A stretch of 13,096 nt of DNA, taken from the NCBI GenBank assembly GCA_030040055.1, contig JASHUK010000048.1, positions 1 through 13,096 of the forward strand, written 5' to 3'. Both the position numbers and the translations under genes were made by a program. This document shows positions 1 through 6,839 of this stretch, piece after piece. The notes beneath the pieces were generated by a model. It had not been told where the DNA came from. It ran no database searches and was given only the letters and a program-made list of their open reading frames with translations. How positions within the stretch are numbered: position 1 is the stretch's first letter; each line of letters opens with the position of its first letter. Source of the stretch: Nitrososphaerales archaeon (GTDB lineage: Archaea > Thermoproteota > Nitrososphaeria > Nitrososphaerales > Gagatemarchaeaceae).

Positions 1-8
1 GAAAACCG

Positions 9-16
9 CTAATAGC
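9..16 (+). promoter_or_regulatory. TATA-like box before polX
   Basis: The AT-rich stretch ctaatagc is centred about 29 nt before the TTG at 41, the spacing expected for an archaeal TATA box driving a leaderless transcript. The window begins just upstream, so a BRE cannot be judged. Confidence 0.35.
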
Positions 17-40
17 TGTCCGGCCCACTCTCTCAGCGCA

Positions 41-1729
41 TTGAAGAACCTGGAGGTGGCCGAGCTCCTCGACAGGCTCGGAGACCTGGTCGAAGCCGCG
101 GGCGAAGATCGCTTCAAGGTGATAGCGTACCATCGGGCCGCCACCAGCATCAGGAACCTGAGGGAGGACATCTGGCAGATGCGGGCCGATGGGAGGCTAG
201 AGGAGATCAAGTACGTCGGGTCAGGCATCGCTAAGAAAATCGACGAGTACCTGGACACGGGGAAGCTCCGGCTCCTTGAGAGCTTGGAGGCGAAAATACC
301 GCCGGGGGTCCCCGCCCTGGTCAAGGTTCAGGGGGTCGGCCCTCGCACGGCCTTCAAGCTCACCCACGACTTCGGAATCAACAGCGTCGAAGACCTGAAG
401 GCGGCTCTGCTGAGCGGAAGACTGGACTCGGAGTTCGGCCCGACCGTCAGGGAGTCGTTCCTGACGGGAATCGAGAGGCTCTCGAGCTTCGAGAAACGGA
501 TGCTGATCCCGGAGGCGGAAGCGGTCTTCCAGACGATGGCAGCCTACTTCGGTGCGCTCGGAATCGTCGTCGCAATGGCAGGGAGCCTAAGGCGTGGAAA
601 GGAGACGGTAGGCGACATCGACCTGATCTCGACGGATGAGAGGGCAGTCGGGGCGGCTGCGAACTGCCCCGGGGTCACCCAGGTCCTGGAGAGCGGGCCG
701 AGAAGGGCGAGCCTGAAGCTCGGGAGCGGCGTGCAGGTCGACGTCCGACTGTTCCACCAGAACGAGCTGGGCGCGGCTCTCGTCTACTTCACCGGCTCCA
801 AAGACCACAACATCGCCCTCCGGAACATTGCCATCGACAAGGGCTGGAAGCTCAACGAATACGGGCTCTTCGACGCCGCCGGAAAGTCGCTCGCAGGCGC
901 TACCGAGGCGGGCATCTACGAGAAGCTGGACCTCGCCTACATCCCGCCGGAGCTCAGAGAGAACAGGGGGGAGATCGAGGCGGCCAAGGATGGCAGTCTT
1001 CCCAACCTCATCAGAATGGACGACATCAAGGGCGACCTCCAGATGCACACGACGTGGAGCGACGGGAGCGTGGAGGTCAGAGACATGGCGGTCGCCGCAA
1101 AGGAACGGGGATACGAGTACATCGCCATCACCGACCACTCGGTATCGGTCAGAGTGGCGAACGGGCTGACTGAGGAGAGGTTCAGGAGGGAATGGGAGGA
1201 GATTGACGCGGTCAACGAGGAACTGAAGCCCTTCAGGATCCTGAAGGGAGTGGAGGTAGAGATCAAGTCTGACGGGGACCTGGACTTCGAGCGGAAGTTT
1301 CTGGATGAGTTCGATATCGTGGGGGCGTCCCTCCACCAGAGCTTCAAGCAGAACGCGGAGAAACTTACGCAACGGGCAGTGAGAGCTCTGTCACACCCCT
1401 CGGTGGACTTCATGTGTCACCCCACGAACCGGCACATTGGGAGAAGGGAAGGGAACCCACTGGACCTGAAGAAGGTGATTTCCGTCGCCAAAGACAACGG
1501 TAAGTTCCTTGAGATTGATGGGGAGCCTGAGAGGCTCGACCTGGACGACGTCTGGGCCAGGAGGGCATGGGAGGAGGGGGTGATGCTAACGATAGACTCC
1601 GACGCGCACTCGGCTGGGCAACTGGATGGTGTCAGCTACGGAGTGACTGTCGCTCGGAGAGCATGGGTTGAGTCCAAGAACGTCGCCAACACCCGGAACC
1701 TTCGCGGGCTTCTGAACTCGGTTGCGTGA
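41..1729 (+). CDS. polX: DNA polymerase/3'-5' exonuclease PolX
   Basis: Family X DNA polymerase of the bacterial/archaeal PolX type, expected to fill short gaps in base excision repair in the cytoplasm, with a PHP domain that in this family provides metal-dependent 3'-5' exonuclease and AP-endonuclease activity. The 562 residues match the usual length of about 570. Residues 1-80 form the 8-kDa helix-hairpin-helix region, with a second HhH near 92-115 (VQGVGPRTAFKL). The polymerase active site is GSLRRGKETVGDID with D192 and D194, and the third Asp is D234 in VQVDVRLF. The PHP domain spans about 328-562, with H336, D341, H366 (ITDH), E405/E407, H432, H452, H460 and D521/H523 as likely metal ligands. 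Position 334 is Gln where the first His of the HxH pair would be. The start is TTG; the frame stays open to the window edge, but MKNLEVAELLDRL aligns with the usual N-terminus. Confidence 0.93.
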   Translation: MKNLEVAELLDRLGDLVEAAGEDRFKVIAYHRAATSIRNLREDIWQMRADGRLEEIKYVGSGIAKKIDEYLDTGKLRLLESLEAKIPPGVPALVKVQGVGPRTAFKLTHDFGINSVEDLKAALLSGRLDSEFGPTVRESFLTGIERLSSFEKRMLIPEAEAVFQTMAAYFGALGIVVAMAGSLRRGKETVGDIDLISTDERAVGAAANCPGVTQVLESGPRRASLKLGSGVQVDVRLFHQNELGAALVYFTGSKDHNIALRNIAIDKGWKLNEYGLFDAAGKSLAGATEAGIYEKLDLAYIPPELRENRGEIEAAKDGSLPNLIRMDDIKGDLQMHTTWSDGSVEVRDMAVAAKERGYEYIAITDHSVSVRVANGLTEERFRREWEEIDAVNEELKPFRILKGVEVEIKSDGDLDFERKFLDEFDIVGASLHQSFKQNAEKLTQRAVRALSHPSVDFMCHPTNRHIGRREGNPLDLKKVISVAKDNGKFLEIDGEPERLDLDDVWARRAWEEGVMLTIDSDAHSAGQLDGVSYGVTVARRAWVESKNVANTRNLRGLLNSVA

Positions 1730-1740
1730 AGTCGCTCCAA

Positions 1741-1750
1741 TGTTAATAAC
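1741..1750 (+). promoter_or_regulatory. TATA-like box before tRNA-Leu
   Basis: tgttaataac is centred about 28 nt upstream of the first tRNA base at 1774, the expected archaeal TATA position. It begins 11 nt after the polX stop, so the tRNA probably has its own promoter. Confidence 0.5.
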
Positions 1751-1773
1751 TGAAGTCCGGTCTGCCGGAGAAC

Positions 1774-1873
1774 GCGGGGGTTGTGGAGCCTGGTCAAACA
1801 CGTGGGACTTAAGCGCTGTCGCGCAGAAATCCCATCCCCCAGGGGTTCGTGGGTTCGAATCCCACCCCCCGCA
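1774..1873 (+). tRNA. tRNA-Leu (anticodon TAA), intron-containing
   Basis: The acceptor strands GCGGGGG (1774-1780) and CCCCCGC (1866-1872) pair perfectly, followed by discriminator A at 1873; CCA is not encoded. The D stem is GTG/CAC around a GAGCCTGGTCAAA loop. The anticodon stem is TGGGA (1803-1807) with TCCCA (1830-1834). The long variable arm has a CCCC/GGGG stem, which makes this class II. The T arm is GTGGG-TTCGAAT-CCCAC. The anticodon TAA lies at 1810-1812 and G37 at 1813, as in leucine tRNAs. The anticodon loop is 22 nt rather than 7, so a 15-nt intron is present; the mature length would be 85 nt. Confidence 0.95.
1814..1828 (+). other. 15-nt tRNA intron
   Basis: These bases are the excess over a 7-nt anticodon loop when the intron is placed at the canonical 37/38 site. 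GCGC at 1813-1816 can pair with GCGC at 1821-1824 around a tgtc loop, and C1808-G1826 plus T1809-A1825 can extend it. This leaves TAA (1810-1812) and AAA (1827-1829) as two 3-nt bulges. The result is a relaxed bulge-helix-bulge with only a 2-bp central helix. A cut one base earlier gives the same length but would replace G37 with A. Confidence 0.65.
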
Positions 1874-2046
1874 TTCGCGCGTGGAGCGTTGAACCTTAGC
1901 CCTGACTGCCCGTAGCGATTCGTGTCGAGGCCTTCCCTCCCTCTGTCTGGAGGCCCAAGCGCGGGTGAACACGTCTCTCCGAGGTAGGCCCTTCACCAAC
2001 AGGTAGGCCCAGTTGTGCAGCTACAAGACGCCGTGGGACACCGGTG
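1874..2046. other. Intergenic region, no gene seen
   Basis: No credible coding frame lies between the tRNA and the Kelch-like gene. No clear poly-T terminator follows the tRNA. The only structure noticed is the 10-nt direct repeat listed separately. Confidence 0.6.
1982..2010. repeat. 10-nt direct repeat, possible operator
   Basis: aggtaggccc occurs at 1982-1991 and again at 2001-2010, a 19-nt period. The pair lies about 40-70 nt upstream of the TATA-like box of the Kelch-like gene, where archaeal activators often bind. With only two copies it could be chance. Confidence 0.3.
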
Positions 2047-2053
2047 TTAAATA
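2046..2053 (+). promoter_or_regulatory. TATA-like box before Kelch-like gene
   Basis: gttaaata is centred near 2050. Normal spacing puts transcription start near 2076, downstream of the ATG at 2069 and close to in-frame GTG (2075) and TTG (2078). This suggests a leaderless start at codon 3 or 4 of the annotated frame. Confidence 0.55.
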
Positions 2054-2068
2054 CGCAAGGACCAACGA

Positions 2069-4237
2069 ATGGAGGTGTTGCAGCCGTCAAGTCGGCTCGG
2101 CAAGACGGCTCCGGCGCTCGTGGTGTTAATGCTCCTCTCCTGTGCCTTCGCCTTAGTCCTGAGCTCTGCGCCTAAGACGAGCGCGCAGGGCGGAAGCTAT
2201 GTGACAGGCATTGGTCCGTGGGTGGAAACAACCGACTATGGGGCGTCCTCCGGCTCCTCAGGGTCAGGGGGAGTCCCCATAGACTTCAATTCCTGCGTCG
2301 CCTATCAAAGCGACATCTATTGCGTCGGAGGCGAAGACTTCAACACCGGCAACCCCATCAACAGCGTCTACTACGCGCAGTTCTCGCCTTCAGGCTCGCT
2401 TGGCGCCTGGGCGAACACGACCTCGGCACCAACTGGCCTGGACGGACCGTGCGTCCAGTATGACGCCTACATCTACTGTCTTGGCGGTCAGGATGTCTAC
2501 TACGCCCAGCTCTCCTCATCCGGGGTGGGCACGTGGACGGAGACCACGGGCTACGGAGCCTCGTCCGGGACCGCGAGAAGTACCTACACGCCCTCGACCT
2601 GCGTGACCGATGGCGGATACGTTTACTGCCTGGGCAGCGGGACATCCCAGGTCTTCTACGCGCGGCTCTCTCCGAGCGGCGTGGGGCCCTGGACTGAGAC
2701 GACCGACTACGGAGCTACATCAGGAGACTCGGGGTCAGGCGGTGTCGACGTAGGGAGTGCCCCGTCTTGCGTGGACAATGCAGGGTACATCTATTGCGTC
2801 GGTGGGTACACCACTCATCCGGTCAGCGACGTGTTCTACGCCCCGTTGAACTCGTCCGGTGTTGGAGCCTGGACCGAGACTACCGACTACGGTGCGTCGT
2901 CGGGCGCGTCGGGCAGCGGGGGCGTCCCCATCTACGCGACCTCATGCATTGACTACTCCTCGAGCATCATCTGTGTCGGTGGGGCCTTGACCAACAACAC
3001 GAGCGTCAGCCGCGTCTACTATGCGCCTGTCGATCGGCTCGGGGCCTGGGGGCTGGCCACACCCTACCTGTTCGCCAGCTACTTCATCTCCTGCGTCACC
3101 ATCCATGGGTTCGTCATCTGCGCTGGCGGCGGGAGTAGCAAGGTGGGCGTAGGCGCAATCCAGCCGACCTCCTCTTCCTCTACGTCCAGAAGCACGAGCA
3201 CGATGTCCTCCTTGACGTCTGGGGCTGGAGTGGGCGACATCCTAGTCGGAGTGGCCGTCCTCTTGGCACTGCTCGGGGCGGGCCTCGGCTTCTTCCTCTA
3301 CACCAGGAGCAAGAGCGGAGGGGTCCCCCAGACGACCGAGACGCCACCTCCCCCTCCCCCGCCTCCTCAGAGTCCTCCGCAAGGGCCGCAGCCTCAGGAC
3401 TATGCGCCCCCCGATGTCGAGGCCGCTTGCTGCGGGCCAGACATCACTGACAACGTGCTCGGCGCCATGATAGCCATGATGAACTCCTTCTTCGCCTGGG
3501 AATACGGAGAGCAGGGCAAGGAGCTGGCATACCTGAAGCGCCTGCCCCTAGGGCCGAATGACCCTGATCCCAACTTCAACAACGCGTGGGACATCAGCGA
3601 ACTGGCGCCCTCCGAGGACCGAGGACAGCAACTGGGGGCAGGATACAAGCAGACCTTGAAGCGCTACCAGGGACGGTGTATGAAGCCCGACCCGCCGTGC
3701 TACCCTTCGGTGGCCTTCCTCGGCCAGTGCCACAACCCTCAGGTCGTGAATTACGTCCAGTGGGGCGTCCTCGCGGGGCTGAATGAAGGGTACAGACGTC
3801 AGCCGAAGGCATTCGGGATAGGGCCGGAGCCTGGCTCCACGGCTGCGGATGCAGCCGGGGGAGAGGAGTGGCCTGCAGACTACGCGGGGTCCAACCTTAG
3901 CACCTACCACTACCTCAGAAGCGGAACCGGGGCACCTGGGGTGACCGACCCCAACTACCAGGATCAGGTCGCCATGTCATCGGTCGGATACCGTCTCGCC
4001 CAAGACTACATGTTAAGGATGAAAGCGGGGAAACTCCCATATGCGTTGGGCCAGGTGAACCTACCCGCCCTAACGGCAATCCTCCAGTCGCTGCAGAACC
4101 CAGGGAGGCCGACGGCGAAGTGTACACCCGGTTGCAAGGGCTGCGGAAAGTACCAGTCAGCCGGACCGCAAAATATGACGTTCAACTATGTCTTCGGCGA
4201 CCAGGTGGGCGAGTACGTGCCCCTCAGCAAGCTCTGA
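2069..4237 (+). CDS. Kelch-like six-blade surface receptor, Cys-rich tail
   Basis: Function unknown; I recognise architecture only. Residues 9-40 are a signal peptide (basic start, hydrophobic core, end near SAQGG). Residues 48-360 hold six Kelch-like repeats of 49-59 residues, each with a W(T/V)ETT-like motif, a Cys-x8-Cys pair and a VGG or similar turn. The Cys pairs are 76/85, 128/137, 178/187, 234/243, 293/302 and 342/351. A Ser/Thr-rich stalk (366-384) leads to a transmembrane helix (389-411) followed by YTRSKSGG, which by the positive-inside rule places the propeller outside and the rest inside. A Pro-rich linker (425-447) precedes a domain of about 270 residues with CCGPDITD, AWDI, PSVAFLGQC..NYVQWG and CTPGCKGC motifs. 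That domain vaguely recalls Cys-rich tails of some bacterial proteins, but I cannot name it. ATG 2069 is kept as start; GTG 2075 or TTG 2078 fits the promoter better. Confidence 0.85.
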   Translation: MEVLQPSSRLGKTAPALVVLMLLSCAFALVLSSAPKTSAQGGSYVTGIGPWVETTDYGASSGSSGSGGVPIDFNSCVAYQSDIYCVGGEDFNTGNPINSVYYAQFSPSGSLGAWANTTSAPTGLDGPCVQYDAYIYCLGGQDVYYAQLSSSGVGTWTETTGYGASSGTARSTYTPSTCVTDGGYVYCLGSGTSQVFYARLSPSGVGPWTETTDYGATSGDSGSGGVDVGSAPSCVDNAGYIYCVGGYTTHPVSDVFYAPLNSSGVGAWTETTDYGASSGASGSGGVPIYATSCIDYSSSIICVGGALTNNTSVSRVYYAPVDRLGAWGLATPYLFASYFISCVTIHGFVICAGGGSSKVGVGAIQPTSSSSTSRSTSTMSSLTSGAGVGDILVGVAVLLALLGAGLGFFLYTRSKSGGVPQTTETPPPPPPPPQSPPQGPQPQDYAPPDVEAACCGPDITDNVLGAMIAMMNSFFAWEYGEQGKELAYLKRLPLGPNDPDPNFNNAWDISELAPSEDRGQQLGAGYKQTLKRYQGRCMKPDPPCYPSVAFLGQCHNPQVVNYVQWGVLAGLNEGYRRQPKAFGIGPEPGSTAADAAGGEEWPADYAGSNLSTYHYLRSGTGAPGVTDPNYQDQVAMSSVGYRLAQDYMLRMKAGKLPYALGQVNLPALTAILQSLQNPGRPTAKCTPGCKGCGKYQSAGPQNMTFNYVFGDQVGEYVPLSKL

Positions 4238-4380
4238 CGGGATTTTCGTGCGTCAGTCGGGCGACGTTCAAACCGTGCAGGTCTCGCGAGACGAGACTGG
4301 ACTGGGCGCTCGAGTGTCTCCTTGAGTAGCGAATCGCTATGGTCAGACAGTTCCATCCAACGGCCCGATCCTGGGGCCAG
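4238..4380. other. Convergent intergenic spacer
   Basis: This spacer separates the converging Kelch-like and cyclase-TPR genes. A short TTTT at 4243-4246 just after the Kelch-like stop could aid termination. A perfect 12-bp palindrome, gtctcgcgagac, lies at 4281-4292, and tagcg-aat-cgcta at 4326-4338 can form a 5-bp hairpin. No gene is seen. Confidence 0.4.
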
Positions 4381-6459
4381 CTAGGCCTCAAGGCCGGCCT
4401 TGCTCATGAGAGTGCCCCACCTTGGGTCGCTCGGGAAGTCCTTCGAAGCAGGATAGACCGTCACTAGGTATCGTAGCAACCCGTAGTCCGCCAAGTCATT
4501 TTCCTCAATAACGCTCGCCATCAAGGGGAAGAACCTCTCAGCGTTGCCCGTCCCGGCGTAGGCGCACGAGAGGATGAACCGTTTGAAAGTCCGGCTCTCG
4601 GGACTGTCTTCGGGAAGGGTCTCCAAATCTCTGACGTACCCAAGCGCTCTTTCCTTATCTCCCGACAGCCAGTACGCCGAAGCCAGGTCGGCGTCGTATC
4701 CTTTCACCTCCCCTCCTTCAGCCACTCCCTTCGTCCTGCTCCTCTCCCAGTACTCGATCGCCCTCTGGTAGTTCCCCAGGTACTGCTCGTAGTGCCCGAG
4801 CTTGTCGAGGACCGAGGTGTCGTCAGGGTCGATCTTGTAGGACCTCTGAAGGCAGTCTTTCGTCTCGTCCATCCTGCCCAGGATCATCAGCAGGGAGGCC
4901 TTGCTTTCGAGGACTCTCGTGCTCTCGGGGTTCAACCGCTCTGCCGACTCGATGGCGCTGAGCGACTCTTGCATCTTGCCCATGTCGCGCAGGCACTCCG
5001 AATAGCTCGCCGTGATGACCGGCGACAGCGGGTCGAGTTCGGCCGCCTTCTTGATCTGCTTGAGGGCTTCGTCCCACCTGTGCATGGATCGAAGCAGGAG
5101 GGAATACCACTGGCGGGCCGTGGCGTAGCTCGGCTTCTCTTCTATCGCCCTCTTGAACTCCTCCTCCGACTCGGAGAACTCGTGCCGCTCCGTCAGGATG
5201 AACCCCATGGTCGTGTGCGCCTCGGCCAGCTGGGGGTCCAGTTCCAGGGCCTTCCTCGCCAAGGCCTTCGCCCTTGAGAGGTTGGCCTCCACGTCTATCC
5301 TGAAGTTGCCGAGGAGCAGGAGGCAGCAGTCGGCTTCCCCGGCGTACCCCAACGAGAATCCGGGGTCCTCCCTGACCGCCTGCTGGAAGTACTCTCTCGC
5401 CTTCTTGATGTTGTCCAGGGTCCGGGTCGTCCAGAGCTGCCTCCCCCTCAGATACAGCGTGTACGCGACCGTGTTCTCTGTGGGCTTCCTTTCTATCCTC
5501 TCCTTCTCTGGCGAGAGGATCTTTACCCTGAGCGCCTCAGCCACCTGCCGCGCGACATCGCTCTGGACCTCGAAGACGTCGTCCAGATCCCTGTCGTAGT
5601 TCTGTGCCCAAAGGTGCCTGTCCCCGGCCACCTCGATCAGCTGAGCCGTCACCCTTATCCTGTTGCCCGCCTTCCGGAAGCTCCCCTCCAGGATGGAGCC
5701 GACCTTGAGCTCCTTCCCGATCTCCGCGACCTTCTTCGGCGTCCCCTTGTAGCTCATCACAGACGTCCGCGAGATGACGTTAAGGCCGCTGAGCCCCGAG
5801 ACTGTTGAGATGATCTCCTCCGTCATCCCGTCCGCGAAGAAGGCGTCATTCGGGTCGAGGCTGAAGCTGGTGAACGGCAGGACGGCGATCCTGTTCGCAG
5901 GGAACTCGGACTCCGACTCCTCGGTGGCCGAGCCTTCCCAAGGGAAGACGACCCGGTAGACCTCGATCGGCTCCGCGACGTTCTTGAGCCCCTTCTTTCC
6001 CAGGCTCGCCAGCGGGAACTCGAACTTGTTCTTGATCTGGTCGTAAACCTGTTGGGAGACGCAGATCCCCCCGGCGGGAGCTAGGGGTTCGATCCGCGAA
6101 GCGACGTTCACAGCATCGCCGTATACGTCGTTCTGGGCATGGACCACGTCCCCCAGATGTATCCCAACCCTGATCTGGACCTGCTTCTCCGGGACACGCC
6201 CCGAGTTCATCTCGTGCATCGACATCTGGATGTCGAACGCCGACCAGGCGGCCTCTAGGGCACTCGAGAACTCCACTAGGAAGGCGTCTCCGACGGTCTT
6301 GACTTCCCTGCCGCCGTGCTTCGAGAAGAAAGGCCTGGCAAGGGCCCTGTGTTCTTCCAGCAGCTCCAGCGCGAGGGACTCGTTCTTCTGTGAGAGTGCC
6401 GTGTAGCCGACGACGTCCGTGAACATTATGGCCGCCAGGCGCCTCTCATCGTGCGACAA
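4381..6459 (-). CDS. Class III adenylate cyclase with TolB-like and TPR domains
   Basis: Predicted soluble enzyme making cAMP from ATP, with a C-terminal sensing or scaffolding region. Residues 8-165 are a class III cyclase domain with all six expected catalytic positions: metal Asps D15 (FTDVVGYT) and D58 (KTVGDAF), adenine-selecting K54 and D111, and transition-state N118 and R122 (NVASR). A linker to about 188 leads to a TolB/FlgO-like domain at 189-313 (NRIAVLPF, ADGMTEEI, ILEGSFRKAGNRIRV, HLWAQNYDR). About eight TPR-like helical pairs fill 325-692, ending in the usual DPRWGTLMSKAGL type tail, so it appears complete. No transmembrane segment is visible. The layout is common in Rhizobiales and other bacteria, so transfer into this archaeon is an inference. 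The start is TTG, 34 nt from the TATA box and matching the paralogue's start; the gene looks monocistronic. Confidence 0.92.
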   Translation of the reverse strand: MSHDERRLAAIMFTDVVGYTALSQKNESLALELLEEHRALARPFFSKHGGREVKTVGDAFLVEFSSALEAAWSAFDIQMSMHEMNSGRVPEKQVQIRVGIHLGDVVHAQNDVYGDAVNVASRIEPLAPAGGICVSQQVYDQIKNKFEFPLASLGKKGLKNVAEPIEVYRVVFPWEGSATEESESEFPANRIAVLPFTSFSLDPNDAFFADGMTEEIISTVSGLSGLNVISRTSVMSYKGTPKKVAEIGKELKVGSILEGSFRKAGNRIRVTAQLIEVAGDRHLWAQNYDRDLDDVFEVQSDVARQVAEALRVKILSPEKERIERKPTENTVAYTLYLRGRQLWTTRTLDNIKKAREYFQQAVREDPGFSLGYAGEADCCLLLLGNFRIDVEANLSRAKALARKALELDPQLAEAHTTMGFILTERHEFSESEEEFKRAIEEKPSYATARQWYSLLLRSMHRWDEALKQIKKAAELDPLSPVITASYSECLRDMGKMQESLSAIESAERLNPESTRVLESKASLLMILGRMDETKDCLQRSYKIDPDDTSVLDKLGHYEQYLGNYQRAIEYWERSRTKGVAEGGEVKGYDADLASAYWLSGDKERALGYVRDLETLPEDSPESRTFKRFILSCAYAGTGNAERFFPLMASVIEENDLADYGLLRYLVTVYPASKDFPSDPRWGTLMSKAGLEA

Positions 6460-6488
6460 TTGTGCTGACTGGAATCAAGAGAGGGGGC

Positions 6489-6498
6489 AATTAATCGT
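6489..6498. promoter_or_regulatory. Near-palindromic TATA box, possibly bidirectional
   Basis: caattaatcg (reverse strand cgattaattg) is centred near 6493. It lies 34 nt from the TTG of the leftward cyclase and 28 nt from the TTG of the rightward SnoaL-like remnant at 6521. The near-symmetric ATTAAT core could serve either strand. Confidence 0.5.
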
Positions 6499-6520
6499 TT
6501 ACCCGTGATGCCCTTCCGTT

Positions 6521-6772
6521 TTGCGGCGCCAGTTGCCCCCTTCAGCCGACGCCGAAGGGGCTGCACGTCGACCTCTTCGGTTAGCGGCTTCTCACCGTGC
6601 CTTGCGGTGTCGCGACACGGGAGGATTCATGGGGCATCGGCCGACCAGCAAGCGGTTTTCCATAGACTCGGTGGATATCTGCCGGTTCAAGGACGGCAAG
6701 ATAGTCGAACATTGGGGAGTCGCAGACACGTTCAGCCTGATGAGCCAGTTGGGTCTGACTCAGGGGTCTTGA
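6521..6772 (+). pseudogene. Truncated SnoaL-like/ester cyclase remnant
   Basis: The last 47-50 residues of this 83-codon frame match the C-terminal end of SnoaL-like ester cyclases (NTF2 fold). The usual GTHTGEFMGIPPTGK segment appears as DTGGFMGHRPTSK, then FSIDSVDICRFKDGKIVEHW and GVADTFSLMSQLGL. Family members have about 130-145 residues, and the N-terminal helix and first strands are missing: residues 1-30 are Arg/Ala-rich and unlike the family. The sole in-frame start is TTG 6521, with a stop just before at 6506. It could be a degraded gene still carrying a promoter, or a very short expressed protein from ATG 6629. Confidence 0.6.
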
Positions 6773-6801
6773 CCGGCGGTCTAGAGGGGTCGCAGCGAGC
6801 C

Positions 6802-6809
6802 GTTTATCT
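6802..6809 (+). promoter_or_regulatory. TATA-like box before AlkZ-like gene
   Basis: gtttatct is centred near 6806. The core ttatcttcg (6804-6812) recurs exactly at the predicted promoter of the ABC transporter (9339-9347), which supports its being a promoter element. Transcription start would fall near 6832. Confidence 0.45.
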
Positions 6810-6839
6810 TCGTGCCCGAGAGCGGCGTCGCAGTCTTCG

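Noticed and set aside
587..1372. Minus-strand frame of 261 codons inside polX
   Set aside because: Long only because of high GC; it shows no domain motifs and lies opposite the conserved polymerase and PHP motifs.
1774..1873. tRNA 3' end as an integration site for a mobile element
   Set aside because: No second copy of the tRNA 3' end and no integrase were seen in the window.
1586..1999. Minus-strand frame of 137 codons containing GWDSNPRTPG
   Set aside because: It runs antisense through the tRNA-Leu; the WDSNPR-type peptide is a well-known artefact of translating tRNA T arms on the wrong strand.
4281..4292. Perfect palindrome gtctcgcgagac between convergent genes
   Set aside because: Only 12 bp and alone; not followed by a T-tract, so neither a terminator nor an operator can be claimed.
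4792..5599. Plus-strand frames of 161 and 148 codons opposite the TPR region
   Set aside because: Shadow frames of a gene with intact TPR pattern; no recognisable motif or promoter.
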